64,000 bases of DNA from JAEUNJ01 sp052035955 (GTDB lineage: Bacteria > Pseudomonadota > Gammaproteobacteria > Burkholderiales > Rhodocyclaceae): the NCBI GenBank assembly GCA_052035955.1, contig JBPOHD010000003.1, positions 109,343-173,342 of the forward strand. The letters run 5' to 3'. Made by a program: the position numbers and the translations under genes. The notes under the pieces are model-generated. The model worked only from the letters and a program-made list of their open reading frames with translations, ran no database searches and was not told the DNA's origin. This document shows positions 34,844 to 45,568 of this stretch, piece by piece (within the stretch, counting starts at the first letter, position 1; the number at the start of each line of letters is the position of its first letter).

Positions 34844-35968
34844 ATGAACCAACCCGGGCGCCCGAAGGCGGCCACCCCAGCCGCCGAGACCGTCGGCGAA
34901 GCCCTGCGCCAGAGGGGTATCAGCCGCCGGGCCTTCCTGCAGTTCTGTACCGCCACCACGGCGATGCTGGGACTGCCCCTGGAGAAGGCTCACGCGGTCG
35001 CCGAGGCGATCGCCAAGGCACGCCGCCAGTCGGTGATCTGGCTCTCCTTCCAGGAATGCACCGGCTGCACCGAGTCCATCACGCGCTCCCACTCGCCGTC
35101 CCTCGAAACCCTGATCTTCGACCTGATCTCGCTGGATTACCACCACACCCTCCAGGCCGCATCCGCGGAAGCGGCCGAGGCGGCGCGGGAGGCGGCGATG
35201 AAGGACAACGCCGGCAAGTTCCTGCTGGTCGTGGACGGTTCCATTCCCCTGGGCAATCCCGGCTATTCGACCATCGCCGGCATCAGCAACCTGCAGACGC
35301 TCCAGGAGACGGCAAAGGAGGCGGCGGCCGTCATCGCGGTCGGCACCTGCGCCGCCTACGGGGGCCTGCCGAAGGCCGATCCGAACCCGACGGGGGCCGT
35401 TTCCGTGGCCGACATCGTCAAGGACAAGCCGGTGGTGAACATCCCCGGCTGCCCCCCCATTCCGGTCGTCATGACGGGCGTCCTGGCCCATTTCCTGACC
35501 TTCGGCGCCATCCCGGAGATGGATGCCCAGGGGCGGCCGAAGATTTTCTACGCCGAGACCATCCACGACCGCTGCTACCGCCGGCCCTTCTACGACCAGG
35601 GCAAGTTCGCCGAATCCTTCGACGATGCCGGCGCCCGGGACGGCTGGTGCCTGTTCAAGCTCGGCTGCAAGGGCCCGGTGACCTACAACGCCTGCGCCAC
35701 CACCAAGTGGAACGACGGCACCAGCTTCCCGATCCAGTCGGGCCATGGCTGCATCGGCTGCTCGGAGGCCAATTTCTGGGATGCCGGCCCCTTCTACAAG
35801 GCCCTCTCCCTGCCGGTGACCCCGGTCCAGTCCTCCGTCGCCACGGCGGCGGGCGCCGGCCTCGCCGTGGGCGCCGCGGTGACCTTCTACAACCGCAGCG
35901 TCAAGGGCGCGGCCAAGGCGGCCCACCACAAGGTCGAAGTGGCCGACCTGGTGAAGGAGAAGCCGTGA
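34844..35968 (+). CDS. hynS: group 1e (Isp-type) [NiFe]-hydrogenase small subunit
   Basis: The 374-aa small subunit of a membrane-bound uptake or bidirectional hydrogenase carries three Fe-S clusters. A Tat signal is present (ISRRAFLQFCTATTAM, residues ~25-40). Cluster Cys appear in FQECTGCTESI, VGTCAAYGG, NIPGCPPIP, HDRCYRRPF, WCLFKLGCKGP and HGCIGCSEANFWD. A C-terminal hydrophobic helix (AGAGLAVGAAVTFYN) anchors it. It heads hynS-isp1-isp2-hynL, an order known from Thiocapsa. Confidence 0.95.
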   Translation: MNQPGRPKAATPAAETVGEALRQRGISRRAFLQFCTATTAMLGLPLEKAHAVAEAIAKARRQSVIWLSFQECTGCTESITRSHSPSLETLIFDLISLDYHHTLQAASAEAAEAAREAAMKDNAGKFLLVVDGSIPLGNPGYSTIAGISNLQTLQETAKEAAAVIAVGTCAAYGGLPKADPNPTGAVSVADIVKDKPVVNIPGCPPIPVVMTGVLAHFLTFGAIPEMDAQGRPKIFYAETIHDRCYRRPFYDQGKFAESFDDAGARDGWCLFKLGCKGPVTYNACATTKWNDGTSFPIQSGHGCIGCSEANFWDAGPFYKALSLPVTPVQSSVATAAGAGLAVGAAVTFYNRSVKGAAKAAHHKVEVADLVKEKP

Positions 35969-35980
35969 ATTCCCCTCGAT

Positions 35981-36235
35981 CAAGGCAATCGCCAAGGCGC
36001 CAGGTCCGCCAAGGGGCGCCAAGCGGATTCTTGTTGCGAGTCGGTCGGAGCGGGTTGCCGGTGACTTGCGCGGAATCGCGTCCCGGGAAGCCTTCCCGTC
36101 GTTCGGAAAGCCACGAAATGCAGACGCCCAGCCGATTGCACGGCACGCTTCCGGTATTTCCTGAATCGCATTTCCCGGTGCCCCTTGGTTGCCCTGGTTG
36201 CCTTGGTTGCCTTGGTGGCCTTGGTGCCTGGGTGG
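35981..36235. repeat. CCTTGG-periodic inverted repeat element between hynS and isp1
   Basis: The 280-base gap between hynS and isp1 starts with AAGGC...GCCAAGG-type units (35981-36023) and ends with about six 9-base units of CCTTGGTTG type (36183-36235). The two ends are imperfect reverse complements, with ~160 bases between. No gene was recognised inside. Two neighbouring cistrons of one enzyme are thus separated by a foldable element. Confidence 0.7.
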
Positions 36236-36248
36236 TGAGGACCTTGCC

Positions 36249-36908
36249 ATGACCAACCTCGACTTCCTGACCTGGGTGCGGGGCCCGGCCCTCAACTGGG
36301 CGCTGGCCATCTGCGCCTTCGGCATCCTGTTGCGCTTCTTCGAGATCCTGGGCCTCGGCCGCAAGAAGGACCTTTTCATCCCGCGCGCCGTCACCCCCGG
36401 CAGCGGCTGGAAGACCATCCTCTCCCGCTCGGTGCCGCCGGCCGGCATGGTCGCCCGCTCGCCCTCGACCTACATCGCCGGCTATGTCTTCCACGTGGGC
36501 CTCTTCGTCAGCTTCTTCCTCTTCGCGCCGCACATCGAACTGGTCCGCGGCACCGTCGGGCTCTCCTGGCCGGCCCTCCCCTCCGCCCTGGTGGATGCGA
36601 TGGCGGTCGCCTCGATCCTGGCCCTGGCCGTGCTCCTGGGCAGCCGCCTGACCGATCCGGTGAAGCGCTTCCTCTCGGGCTTCCAGGACTATCTCGCATG
36701 GGCGGTGACGCTGGCGCCGCTGCTGACGGGCTACCTGGCCTTCCACCACCTGCTGCTCGAATACACGCTGATGCTGGCCATCCACATCCTGTCCGTGGAA
36801 CTGCTGCTGGTGGTGCTGCCCTTCACCAAGCTCTTCCACACCTTCAGCGTCTTCCTGTCCCGCTGGTACAACGGCGATGCCTTCGGCCGCCGCGGCGTGG
36901 CTTCCTGA
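36249..36908 (+). CDS. isp1: Isp1 cytochrome b-like membrane subunit
   Basis: The 219-aa NarI-like membrane protein has about five helices and His residues (FHVGLFVSFFLF; YLAFHHLLLEY; MLAIHILSVE) suited to two hemes b. Isp1 links the HynSL dimer to the membrane quinone pool together with Isp2. The ATG at 36249 follows the repeat. It ends 10 bases before isp2. Confidence 0.9.
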   Translation: MTNLDFLTWVRGPALNWALAICAFGILLRFFEILGLGRKKDLFIPRAVTPGSGWKTILSRSVPPAGMVARSPSTYIAGYVFHVGLFVSFFLFAPHIELVRGTVGLSWPALPSALVDAMAVASILALAVLLGSRLTDPVKRFLSGFQDYLAWAVTLAPLLTGYLAFHHLLLEYTLMLAIHILSVELLLVVLPFTKLFHTFSVFLSRWYNGDAFGRRGVAS

Positions 36909-36918
36909 GGTTCAAGAA

Positions 36919-38180
36919 ATGAGCGCATCCTTCGAACGCGGCATCAACAGCTTCAAGGAAGTCATCGACACGCCCGTGGCGAGCTTCTTCTCCTCCTGCG
37001 TCCATTGCGGCCTTTGTGCCGAGGCCTGCCTCTTCTACACCGAGACCGGCGATCCGAAATACACGCCCATCCACAAGCTGGAACCGCTGCGCCGCACCTG
37101 GCAACGGGAATACACCCTGCTCGGGAAGATAGGAGGCCTGCTCGGACTGATCAAGCCGGTGACCGACGAGGAACTGGCCGAGTGGGGACCCCTGGTCTAC
37201 GACAGCTGCACCCTCTGCGGCCGCTGTTCCATGGTCTGCCCCGTCGGCAACGACATCACGGTGATGATCCGCAAGATGCGCGAGGGCATGTCCGCCGCGG
37301 GCCACGCGCCGGAGGGCCTGGTGACGGCCACCCAGCGCTCCATCACGAGCGGCAGCCCGGCCGGCGTCAAGTGGGTGACGGTCCAGGCCCAGATCAAGCG
37401 GATGCAGAAGCAGTTCGGCATCGAAATCCCCGTGAACCTGGAGAATGCGGATTACCTGGTCCTCATGTCCTCCTGGGAGATCCTCAACTATCCGGAATAC
37501 CTGGGCGCCGTGGGGCGCATCCTCAATGCCGCCGGCGCCACCTGGACCCTGGCCGACGACGCCTACGAGGCCACCAACAGCGGCATACAGATCGGTGCCT
37601 CGGACCTGGCCCGGGAACTGGTCGGACGCATCGTCAAGGCCGCGGAACGGCTGAAGGTCAAGTGCGTCATCAGTCCGGAATGCGGGCATGCCTACACGGC
37701 CATCCGCTGGGAGGGCCCCAACCTCATGGGCCGGGCCTTCGGCTTCCAGGTGAAGCACATCCTGGAAGTCCTCGACGACCTGCGCAATGCCGGCCGGCTG
37801 AAGCTCAAGGGCACCCTGGACCAGCCCCTGACCTACCACGATCCCTGCCAGATTTCCCGGCGTGGCGGGGTTTACCAGCAGCCGCGCACCCTGCTCAGGG
37901 AACTGGCGCCCCAACTGCGCGAGATGAAGGACACCGGCACCATGAACTGGTGCTGCGGCGGCGGGGGCGGGGTCTCGGCCAACGAGCGGGCCGAGCACCT
38001 GCGCACCCTGGTCTTCAAACGCAAGAAGGCGCAGATCGAGGAGACCGGCGTCAAGACCATGGTCACGGCCTGCGCCAACTGCCGCGTCGTCATGGAAGAA
38101 GCCATGGAGCACTACCACATGGACATCGAGATGCTGGGCCTCACCGAACTGGTGGCCGAGCACCTGGAAGAGAGCGGATC

Positions 38181-38184
<4 letters not shown>
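36919..38184 (+). CDS. isp2: Isp2 HdrD/GlpC-like iron-sulfur subunit
   Basis: The 421-aa protein has two N-terminal 4Fe-4S motifs (CVHCGLCAEACLF; CTLCGRCSMVCPVG) and two C-terminal CCG-type domains (YHDPCQISRRGG...WCCGGGGG; TACANCR) resembling heterodisulfide reductase HdrD. With Isp1 it forms an electron-transfer module between HynSL and quinone or a thiol/disulfide partner. The stop overlaps the hynL start (ATGA). Confidence 0.93.
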
Positions 38185-39974
<1,790 letters not shown>

Positions 39975-40137
39975 CCGCCTGCCCGGCGGGCGTGCGGCGC
40001 CGGAACGTCGCGGGCCCCGTCGCACCACGCATACTCATCGGGCATGCCGGCCGCCATCGTCTCCCGGCGACGCCGGCATTGCGTCCGGAACGGCCGGCGA
40101 TGGGCGGCGGCCGGTCCTGGCGCGCCGTCCTCGGCCC

Positions 40138-40884
40138 TCAGCGGGAATAGGGGTCCTTCTTCCAGCCGTAGTTCTCGTACTCGAGCTGCTTCAGGTAGGC
40201 CTTTTCCTTCTCCAGGCGGCGCAGGGCTTCCTGGTGCTCGCGCTTGCTCTCGTATTCCGCGTTCCGCTGCTCCTGTTCGAGGCGCCGGACCTCGTTGGCG
40301 GCGTTGTACTGGTTCTGCTGGGCCTGCTGCCGCTGCTCGTAGCCATAATCCCGCTGCCAGCGGTTGTCGGCCACGTCCCTCTCGTACTGGTAGCGTTGCT
40401 GCCGGTCCGCGTACTCGGCGCTGCGCGATGCCTCCTGCGCCTCCCGGCGCTGCCGGTCGGCCTCGTATTCCGCCCGTTGCACCTCGGCCGCCCGCTCCGC
40501 CGCCGCCTTCTGGGCCGCCACCTGTTCCAGTTCCAGGCGTTCCTGGCGGGCCTTGCCGGCGTACCAGATCAGGGCCACCACCGCGACCAGGGCGACGGCG
40601 ATCAGCCGCCCGCGGGTGACGATCTGGGGCAGGGCCTTGGGCAGGGGTTCCGTGGCCGCGGCCTGGAGGATCTCCCGCCGCAGGGACTCGTCGTAGGCCT
40701 TCCGCAGGGCCTCGTTCCCGAGGACGCGGAAGGCTTCGCGGATCAGGTTGCAGCGGGCGACATCTTCCGGATCGGCCGCATCGGCATTGAAGGTCTCCTC
40801 CAGTGCCTGAAAAGCGGCGCGGATGTCCTTGTCGTCGGCGTTGCGCTTGACGCCGAGGACTTCATAGAGGGTTTGCTTGGCCAC
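40138..40884 (-). CDS. J-domain-like membrane protein lacking HPD
   Basis: The 248-aa protein begins VAKQTLYEVLGVKRNADDKD, a DnaJ-like domain, ending AFRVLGNEALRKAYDESLRR. The HPD tripeptide that activates DnaK is missing; that stretch reads ETFNADAADPEDVARCN. A membrane segment (LIAVALVAVVALIWYAG, ~118-134) is followed by a long charged coiled-coil rich in Gln/Arg/Glu. The GTG at 40884 was chosen because the upstream frame is low complexity. It converges on hynL. Confidence 0.8.
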   Translation of the reverse strand: MAKQTLYEVLGVKRNADDKDIRAAFQALEETFNADAADPEDVARCNLIREAFRVLGNEALRKAYDESLRREILQAAATEPLPKALPQIVTRGRLIAVALVAVVALIWYAGKARQERLELEQVAAQKAAAERAAEVQRAEYEADRQRREAQEASRSAEYADRQQRYQYERDVADNRWQRDYGYEQRQQAQQNQYNAANEVRRLEQEQRNAEYESKREHQEALRRLEKEKAYLKQLEYENYGWKKDPYSR

Positions 40885-41042
40885 GCGGGGGGTGTAGGTT
40901 CTCGAAGGCGCAACGATTCTACCCCCGGCCGTCCGGGCGGAGGTGGGCGGCCCGCGCGGGTTCCGCATGCTGCAGGGCCCGGGTTTGCCCGAGGCGCCGC
41001 CACCGTGCACAATCCATCGACGAGTCCCCGGAGCCTTCTTCC

Positions 41043-41699
41043 ATGTACCTTCCCCCGCACTTCGCCGAGACCCGCCCGGAAGTCCTGCTGGGTTTCATGG
41101 CGACCCATCCCCTGGCGCACCTGGTCGTCCACGGCGAGGGTGGCCTCACCGCCGATCCGGTCCCCTTGCTCCATGCGCCGGACCCGGCGCCCCTGGGGCG
41201 GCTGCGCGGCCACCTGGCCCGGGCCAACCCGCTGTGGAAGGCGGCGGGGGAGGAGGGCGTCGACGTGCTGGTGCTGTTCCAGGGGCCGGCCGCCTACGTG
41301 AGCCCGAACTGGTATCCGTCAAAGAAGGAAGACCACAAGGCGGTGCCCACCTGGAACTACGTGACGGTGCAGGCCCGGGGCCGGCTGCGGGCAGTGCGCG
41401 AGGCGGGCTGGCTGCGCTCCCTGCTGGCGGAATTGACCGCGGCCCACGAGGCGGGACTCACCGAGCCATGGCGGCTCGAGGAGGCGCCGGCCGATTTCCT
41501 GGAGCGGATGCTGGCGGCGGTGGTCGGCATCGAGATCGAGGTGGCGGAACTGACGGGCAAGTGGAAACTGAGCCAGAACCAGCCGCTCGCCAACCGGGAC
41601 GGTGTGGTGGCGGGCCTCGAAAGCCTGGGGACGGCGGAAGCCCTGGCCGTCGCCGGGCTGATGCGCCGGCGGGAGACCGGGGGCGGTGGCCCGGCCTGA
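41043..41699 (+). CDS. PaiB-family FMN-binding protein
   Basis: The 218-aa protein matches the PaiB/FMN-binding split-barrel family: MYLPPHFAETRPEVLLGFMA, GPAAYVSPNWYPSKKED, VPTWNYVTVQARGRL and GKWKLSQNQP. Members were named as negative regulators in Bacillus, but many may be flavin enzymes. It stands alone on the plus strand. Confidence 0.9.
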   Translation: MYLPPHFAETRPEVLLGFMATHPLAHLVVHGEGGLTADPVPLLHAPDPAPLGRLRGHLARANPLWKAAGEEGVDVLVLFQGPAAYVSPNWYPSKKEDHKAVPTWNYVTVQARGRLRAVREAGWLRSLLAELTAAHEAGLTEPWRLEEAPADFLERMLAAVVGIEIEVAELTGKWKLSQNQPLANRDGVVAGLESLGTAEALAVAGLMRRRETGGGGPA

Positions 41700-41881
41700 A
41701 CGCGATGAATGCAGATCGCGGCAGGAATGCCGCCGGTTGGCGGCGTGATGACGTGACATGGGAGAGAACGGCACCGGCCCGGGAATCAGGGCGGGCGCGG
41801 GCAAACTTGATCCGGAACATGGCGGCCGGATCGGGCGTAAACTAGGATCACTTTTCCTTATCCGTCCATCGAAAGAAAACC

Positions 41882-42922
41882 ATGACCACCACCGTCCACG
41901 CTCCCATTCCCGCCACCCTGATCCCCGGGGACGGCATCGGCCCGGAAATCACCGAGGCCACCCTGCGCGCCCTGGACGCCCTGGGCGCCAGGTTCGAATG
42001 GGACCGTCAGGTGGCCGGCATGGCTGGCGTGACTGCCCACGGCGACCCGCTGCCCCAGGCCTGCGTCGACAGCATCCGCCGCACCCGGCTGGCCCTCAAG
42101 GGCCCCCTGGAGACGCCGGTGGCTGGCGGCTACCGTTCCTCCAACGTGCGCCTGCGGGAGGAGTTCAAGCTCTACGCCAACCTGCGTCCGGCCCACACCA
42201 TCATCCCCGGCGGTCGCTACGACGACATCGACCTGGTCCTGGTGCGGGAGAACAACGAAGGGCTCTACATGGGCTACGAGCACTTCATCCCCATCGACGG
42301 CGATCCCCATGCCGTGGGCATGTCTACCGGCGTGAACACCCGCCAGGGCTGCCGCCGCATCTGCCGTTTCGCCTTCGAGTACGCGATCAGCCACGGCCGC
42401 AAGAAGGTGACGGTGGTGCACAAGGCGAACATCATGAAGGCCCTGACCGGGATCTTCCTGGAGACGGCGCGGGAACTCTACGAGAAGGAGTACAAGGGCC
42501 GCATCGCCTTCGAGGAGGTGATCGTGGATGCCTGTGCCATGAAGCTGGTCATGAATCCCTGGCAGTTCGACGTGCTGGTGACCACCAACCTCTTCGGCGA
42601 CATCCTGTCCGACGAGATCGCCGGGCTGGTGGGCGGCCTGGGCATGGCCCCGGGCGCCAACATCGGCGAGCACGCGGCCATCTTCGAGGCCGTACACGGT
42701 TCGGCGCCTGACATCGCCGGCAAGGGCATCGCCAACCCCATCGCCCTCATGCTGGCGGCGGCCATGATGCTGGACCACCTGGGCCGCCAGGACCTGGGCG
42801 ACCGCCTGCGCAAGGGCATCGACGAGACGGTGAATATCGACAAGGTGCGCACCGGCGACCTGGGCGGCACGGCCGGCACGGTGCAGTTCACCGACGCCCT
42901 GGTGAAGCGCCTGGCGGGCTGA
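41882..42922 (+). CDS. NAD-dependent isocitrate dehydrogenase
   Basis: The 346-aa protein belongs to the isocitrate/isopropylmalate dehydrogenase family. The start has LIPGDGIGPEI; the substrate loop SSNVRLREEFKLYANLRP is of isocitrate type. Metal-binding acids are in TTNLFGDILSDEIAGLVGG, and HGSAPDIAGKGIANPIAL lacks the Lys/Tyr pair of NADP enzymes, favouring NAD. An AT-rich stretch with GAAAG lies before the ATG. Confidence 0.9.
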   Translation: MTTTVHAPIPATLIPGDGIGPEITEATLRALDALGARFEWDRQVAGMAGVTAHGDPLPQACVDSIRRTRLALKGPLETPVAGGYRSSNVRLREEFKLYANLRPAHTIIPGGRYDDIDLVLVRENNEGLYMGYEHFIPIDGDPHAVGMSTGVNTRQGCRRICRFAFEYAISHGRKKVTVVHKANIMKALTGIFLETARELYEKEYKGRIAFEEVIVDACAMKLVMNPWQFDVLVTTNLFGDILSDEIAGLVGGLGMAPGANIGEHAAIFEAVHGSAPDIAGKGIANPIALMLAAAMMLDHLGRQDLGDRLRKGIDETVNIDKVRTGDLGGTAGTVQFTDALVKRLAG

Positions 42923-42928
42923 TCGTCA

Positions 42929-42976
42929 GGGTCTGTTCTCGTTAAGGCGACGCGCCGAACGAATGAGAACAGACCC
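42929..42976. terminator. 12-bp inverted repeat after isocitrate dehydrogenase
   Basis: GGGTCTGTTCTC (42929-42940) and GAGAACAGACCC (42965-42976) are perfect complements with a 24-base loop. It lies between convergent genes. No T tract is present; it may be a bidirectional terminator or a dispersed repeat. Confidence 0.6.
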
Positions 42977-43003
42977 CAGGCGCCAGCGCCGCCCCTGCGG
43001 CCT

Positions 43004-43492
43004 TCAATAAGCCGGCACCGGCTCCCAGGGGTAGGCGCAACTGGGCACGTAGGGGTAGTAGCCGGCCGGGCTGGGACAGTAGTACCAGTAGTTCGCCGGC
43101 GGCGACTCGGCCACGATCACCGAGGCCGGATAGGGTTCCGGATAAGGCAGGATGCGCTGCGGGTAGAAGTAGCGCAATCCGCCGACCACCCACCACCAGC
43201 CCAGCCGGCCGTCGTGGTGGCCATGGTTCCAGTGGCCCGATCGCCACGTACCGGCATCATGGTCGCGGAAGCGCGCGATGTCGCCGCGCCAGGCCGGCGC
43301 GGGCCGGTGGGCGTGGCGATCGTGCCAGGCGACCGGAGGCGGCCGGTGTTCCGGGGGGCGATGGTTGCGCGAGACCTGATCGGGGGCGCGATGCTGGTCG
43401 CCGCGCGGTCGGTTCCGCTCGTCGGCAAGGGCGCCGGCGCTCCAGGCCAGAATCAGGGCCGTCGCGATGGTGGCCAGTTTCGGGGTCTTCAT
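43004..43492 (-). CDS. exported His-rich protein with GYYPYV motif
   Basis: The 162-aa protein has a signal peptide (MKTPKLATIATALILAWSAG), a His/Arg/Pro-rich central region (HRPPEHRPPPVAWHDRHAHR) and a C-terminal motif ANYWYYCPSPAGYYPYVPSC. The same ending occurs in the product of 44208-44603. The histidines could bind metal. The function is unknown. Confidence 0.75.
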   Translation of the reverse strand: MKTPKLATIATALILAWSAGALADERNRPRGDQHRAPDQVSRNHRPPEHRPPPVAWHDRHAHRPAPAWRGDIARFRDHDAGTWRSGHWNHGHHDGRLGWWWVVGGLRYFYPQRILPYPEPYPASVIVAESPPANYWYYCPSPAGYYPYVPSCAYPWEPVPAY

Positions 43493-43650
43493 GGATTGCT
43501 CTCCTTGGATTCATCCCGGATTACGCGCCGGAGTCGCCTCGAAGTGCCGCACGCATCGGGCACCCCGCTGATCTCCCGAACGCGGCCGAGCGGTCGGCGG
43601 GCTGCCGACGCGCCACCCGTTTCCTTGCCTCGACAGGCAGGCCCCGGCCT

Positions 43651-44211
43651 TCATCGGGGCCAGGCGCCTGGCGGCGGCGGGGGCGGACGGCCGGGGGGCG
43701 GCGGCGGCGCGCTTGGGGAGTAGGTGGGGGCGTAGGCGGGCGGCTGGACCGGTGCCGGGGGCGCCCGGTAGCCGCCGTTCGGCACGCTGCCTGCCACGGG
43801 TACCTTGTGGCCCTTGCCGTACATGCACTGGGCATAGGCTGCATCGTAGTCGCGCTGGTTGCCGCGGCTGCCATGGCGGTCCGAGTCGTTGCCGGCCAGG
43901 GAGCCGGCGATGAGGCCCAGCCCGGCGCCGGCCCCGGCCGCATCACGGCCGCCGATGGCCGCTCCGGCCAAGGCTCCGACCAGGGTCCCGACGGCGGCGC
44001 CCTTGAGGGTGGCGTTACGGTCGCCGCGGCCGCTGGTCCGCTCCTCCGCGTAGCGCCGGCATTGGCCATCGTCGTGGCGGAACTGGTCGAAGGAGCGGCT
44101 GCTGCCGGGAAGGGCGGTCACCCGCGGTCCCGCCGGTGCCGTGGCGCAGCCGGCCACCGCCAGGGTCAAGGCCAGGGCGGCGGCAAGGCCCCCGAGTCTT
44201 CCCGGGTTCAT
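43651..44211 (-). CDS. glycine-zipper lipoprotein
   Basis: The 186-aa protein has a lipobox signal (ALALTLAVAGCATAP), a central glycine-zipper membrane segment (AAVGTLVGALAGAAIGGRDA; GLGLIAGSLAG) and a proline-rich tail. A conserved Cys pair surrounds the zipper (GQCRRYAEERT; YAQCMYGKGHKVPVAG). Its start overlaps the upstream stop as ATGA. It is probably an outer-membrane-associated lipoprotein. Confidence 0.8.
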   Translation of the reverse strand: MNPGRLGGLAAALALTLAVAGCATAPAGPRVTALPGSSRSFDQFRHDDGQCRRYAEERTSGRGDRNATLKGAAVGTLVGALAGAAIGGRDAAGAGAGLGLIAGSLAGNDSDRHGSRGNQRDYDAAYAQCMYGKGHKVPVAGSVPNGGYRAPPAPVQPPAYAPTYSPSAPPPPPGRPPPPPPGAWPR

Positions 44212-44603
44212 GGCCGGGCGTCCTGGGGTTGCGGCGCCACCCTCTGCCAGCCGCCCGGGCATTCCCGCACATAGGGGTAGTAGCCCGGAGGGTCGGCGCA
44301 GTAGTACCACCACGACGCCGGGCCGGACTGGGGCGCCCCGGCGGCGGCGGGCGGGGCGGGGGCTGCCGCAGGCGGCGGCGGGCCCTGCTCGACATAGACC
44401 GGGGGCGGCTGCTGGATGATCACCGGCGGGTAGTAGACCGGCGGCGGATAGCCGTAAACCCAGGGGGCCGGCGCATGCCAATGGCCCCAGGGCGGGCCGA
44501 CCGAAATGCCGAAATGCAGGTGGTTGCGGTGGCCCGCGAGGGCGTTGCCGGCGGTGGCCAACCCGGCCAGCCCGACCGCCAGGGCGGCGATGGTCTTCTT
44601 CAT
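44208..44603 (-). CDS. exported proline-rich protein with GYYPYV motif
   Basis: The 131-aa protein has a signal peptide (MKKTIAALAVGLAGLATAGN), a His/Pro/Tyr-rich region (PPVYYPPVIIQQPPPVYVEQ) and a C-terminal WWYYCADPPGYYPYVRECPG shared with the 43004-43492 product. It is coupled to the glycine-zipper lipoprotein gene. The function is unknown. Confidence 0.75.
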   Translation of the reverse strand: MKKTIAALAVGLAGLATAGNALAGHRNHLHFGISVGPPWGHWHAPAPWVYGYPPPVYYPPVIIQQPPPVYVEQGPPPPAAAPAPPAAAGAPQSGPASWWYYCADPPGYYPYVRECPGGWQRVAPQPQDARP

Positions 44604-45091
44604 GAACGTTCTCCAGGGCGGGTCACGGGCGCCCCGCAATCGGCGGCGCCCCTTGCCCTGCACCGAATAACGCGCCGGGGATGCCCGGCGATGGCCACGG
44701 TTTTGTAAGTGTTTGTGAGGTGGATCCGCCTTCCGGGGGCGGGCGGCAGACCGGCCCCGCAGTCCCGATGAACCGGCCCTGGAAATTCCCGTGTTCGAAA
44801 AGCGTCTTTGCCGCAGTGCGAGAAAACTCCCCGCCGGGGGTCCCGCCGTCCCCTGTAGATGCCCATGAATAGGGCTTTCGCGGGCGCTGCACCAGCGTGG
44901 TACAGGTCCGTCCGATATGCATTGCATTACATAATTGACGTGTAAAACATTTCTACTATCCTAAGTTGCGCACGTGCCGGCGCCGGGCCTTCGCGGTCCA
45001 ACCACAATGGATGAATCCGGCAGCCGGCGGGTCGGTGCCGCGTATGCGGTGCCGATGCCGTGTCCAACACCCTAAGGAGAAGGAGAAGAAA
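44604..45091. other. divergent intergenic region before the molybdenum hydroxylase operon
   Basis: These 488 bases separate the minus-strand exported protein gene from the plus-strand hydroxylase operon. Local AT content rises at 44910-44965, where ATGCATTGCAT (44917-44927) precedes a -35/-10 pair. About 130 bases of leader lie between the promoter and the first gene. No small gene was recognised. Confidence 0.6.
44935..44962 (+). promoter_or_regulatory. promoter of the CoxSLM-like operon
   Basis: TTGACG (44935-44940), a 16-base spacer and TATCCT (44957-44962). The same -10 hexamer occurs in the hox promoter. ATGCATTGCAT lies 8 bases upstream of the -35 and could be an activator site. Confidence 0.55.
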
Positions 45092-45565
<474 letters not shown>

Positions 45566-45568
45566 GCC

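Noticed and set aside
36183..36235. Possible CRISPR-like tandem array
   Set aside because: Units are only 9 bases without unique spacers; it is a short tandem/inverted repeat.
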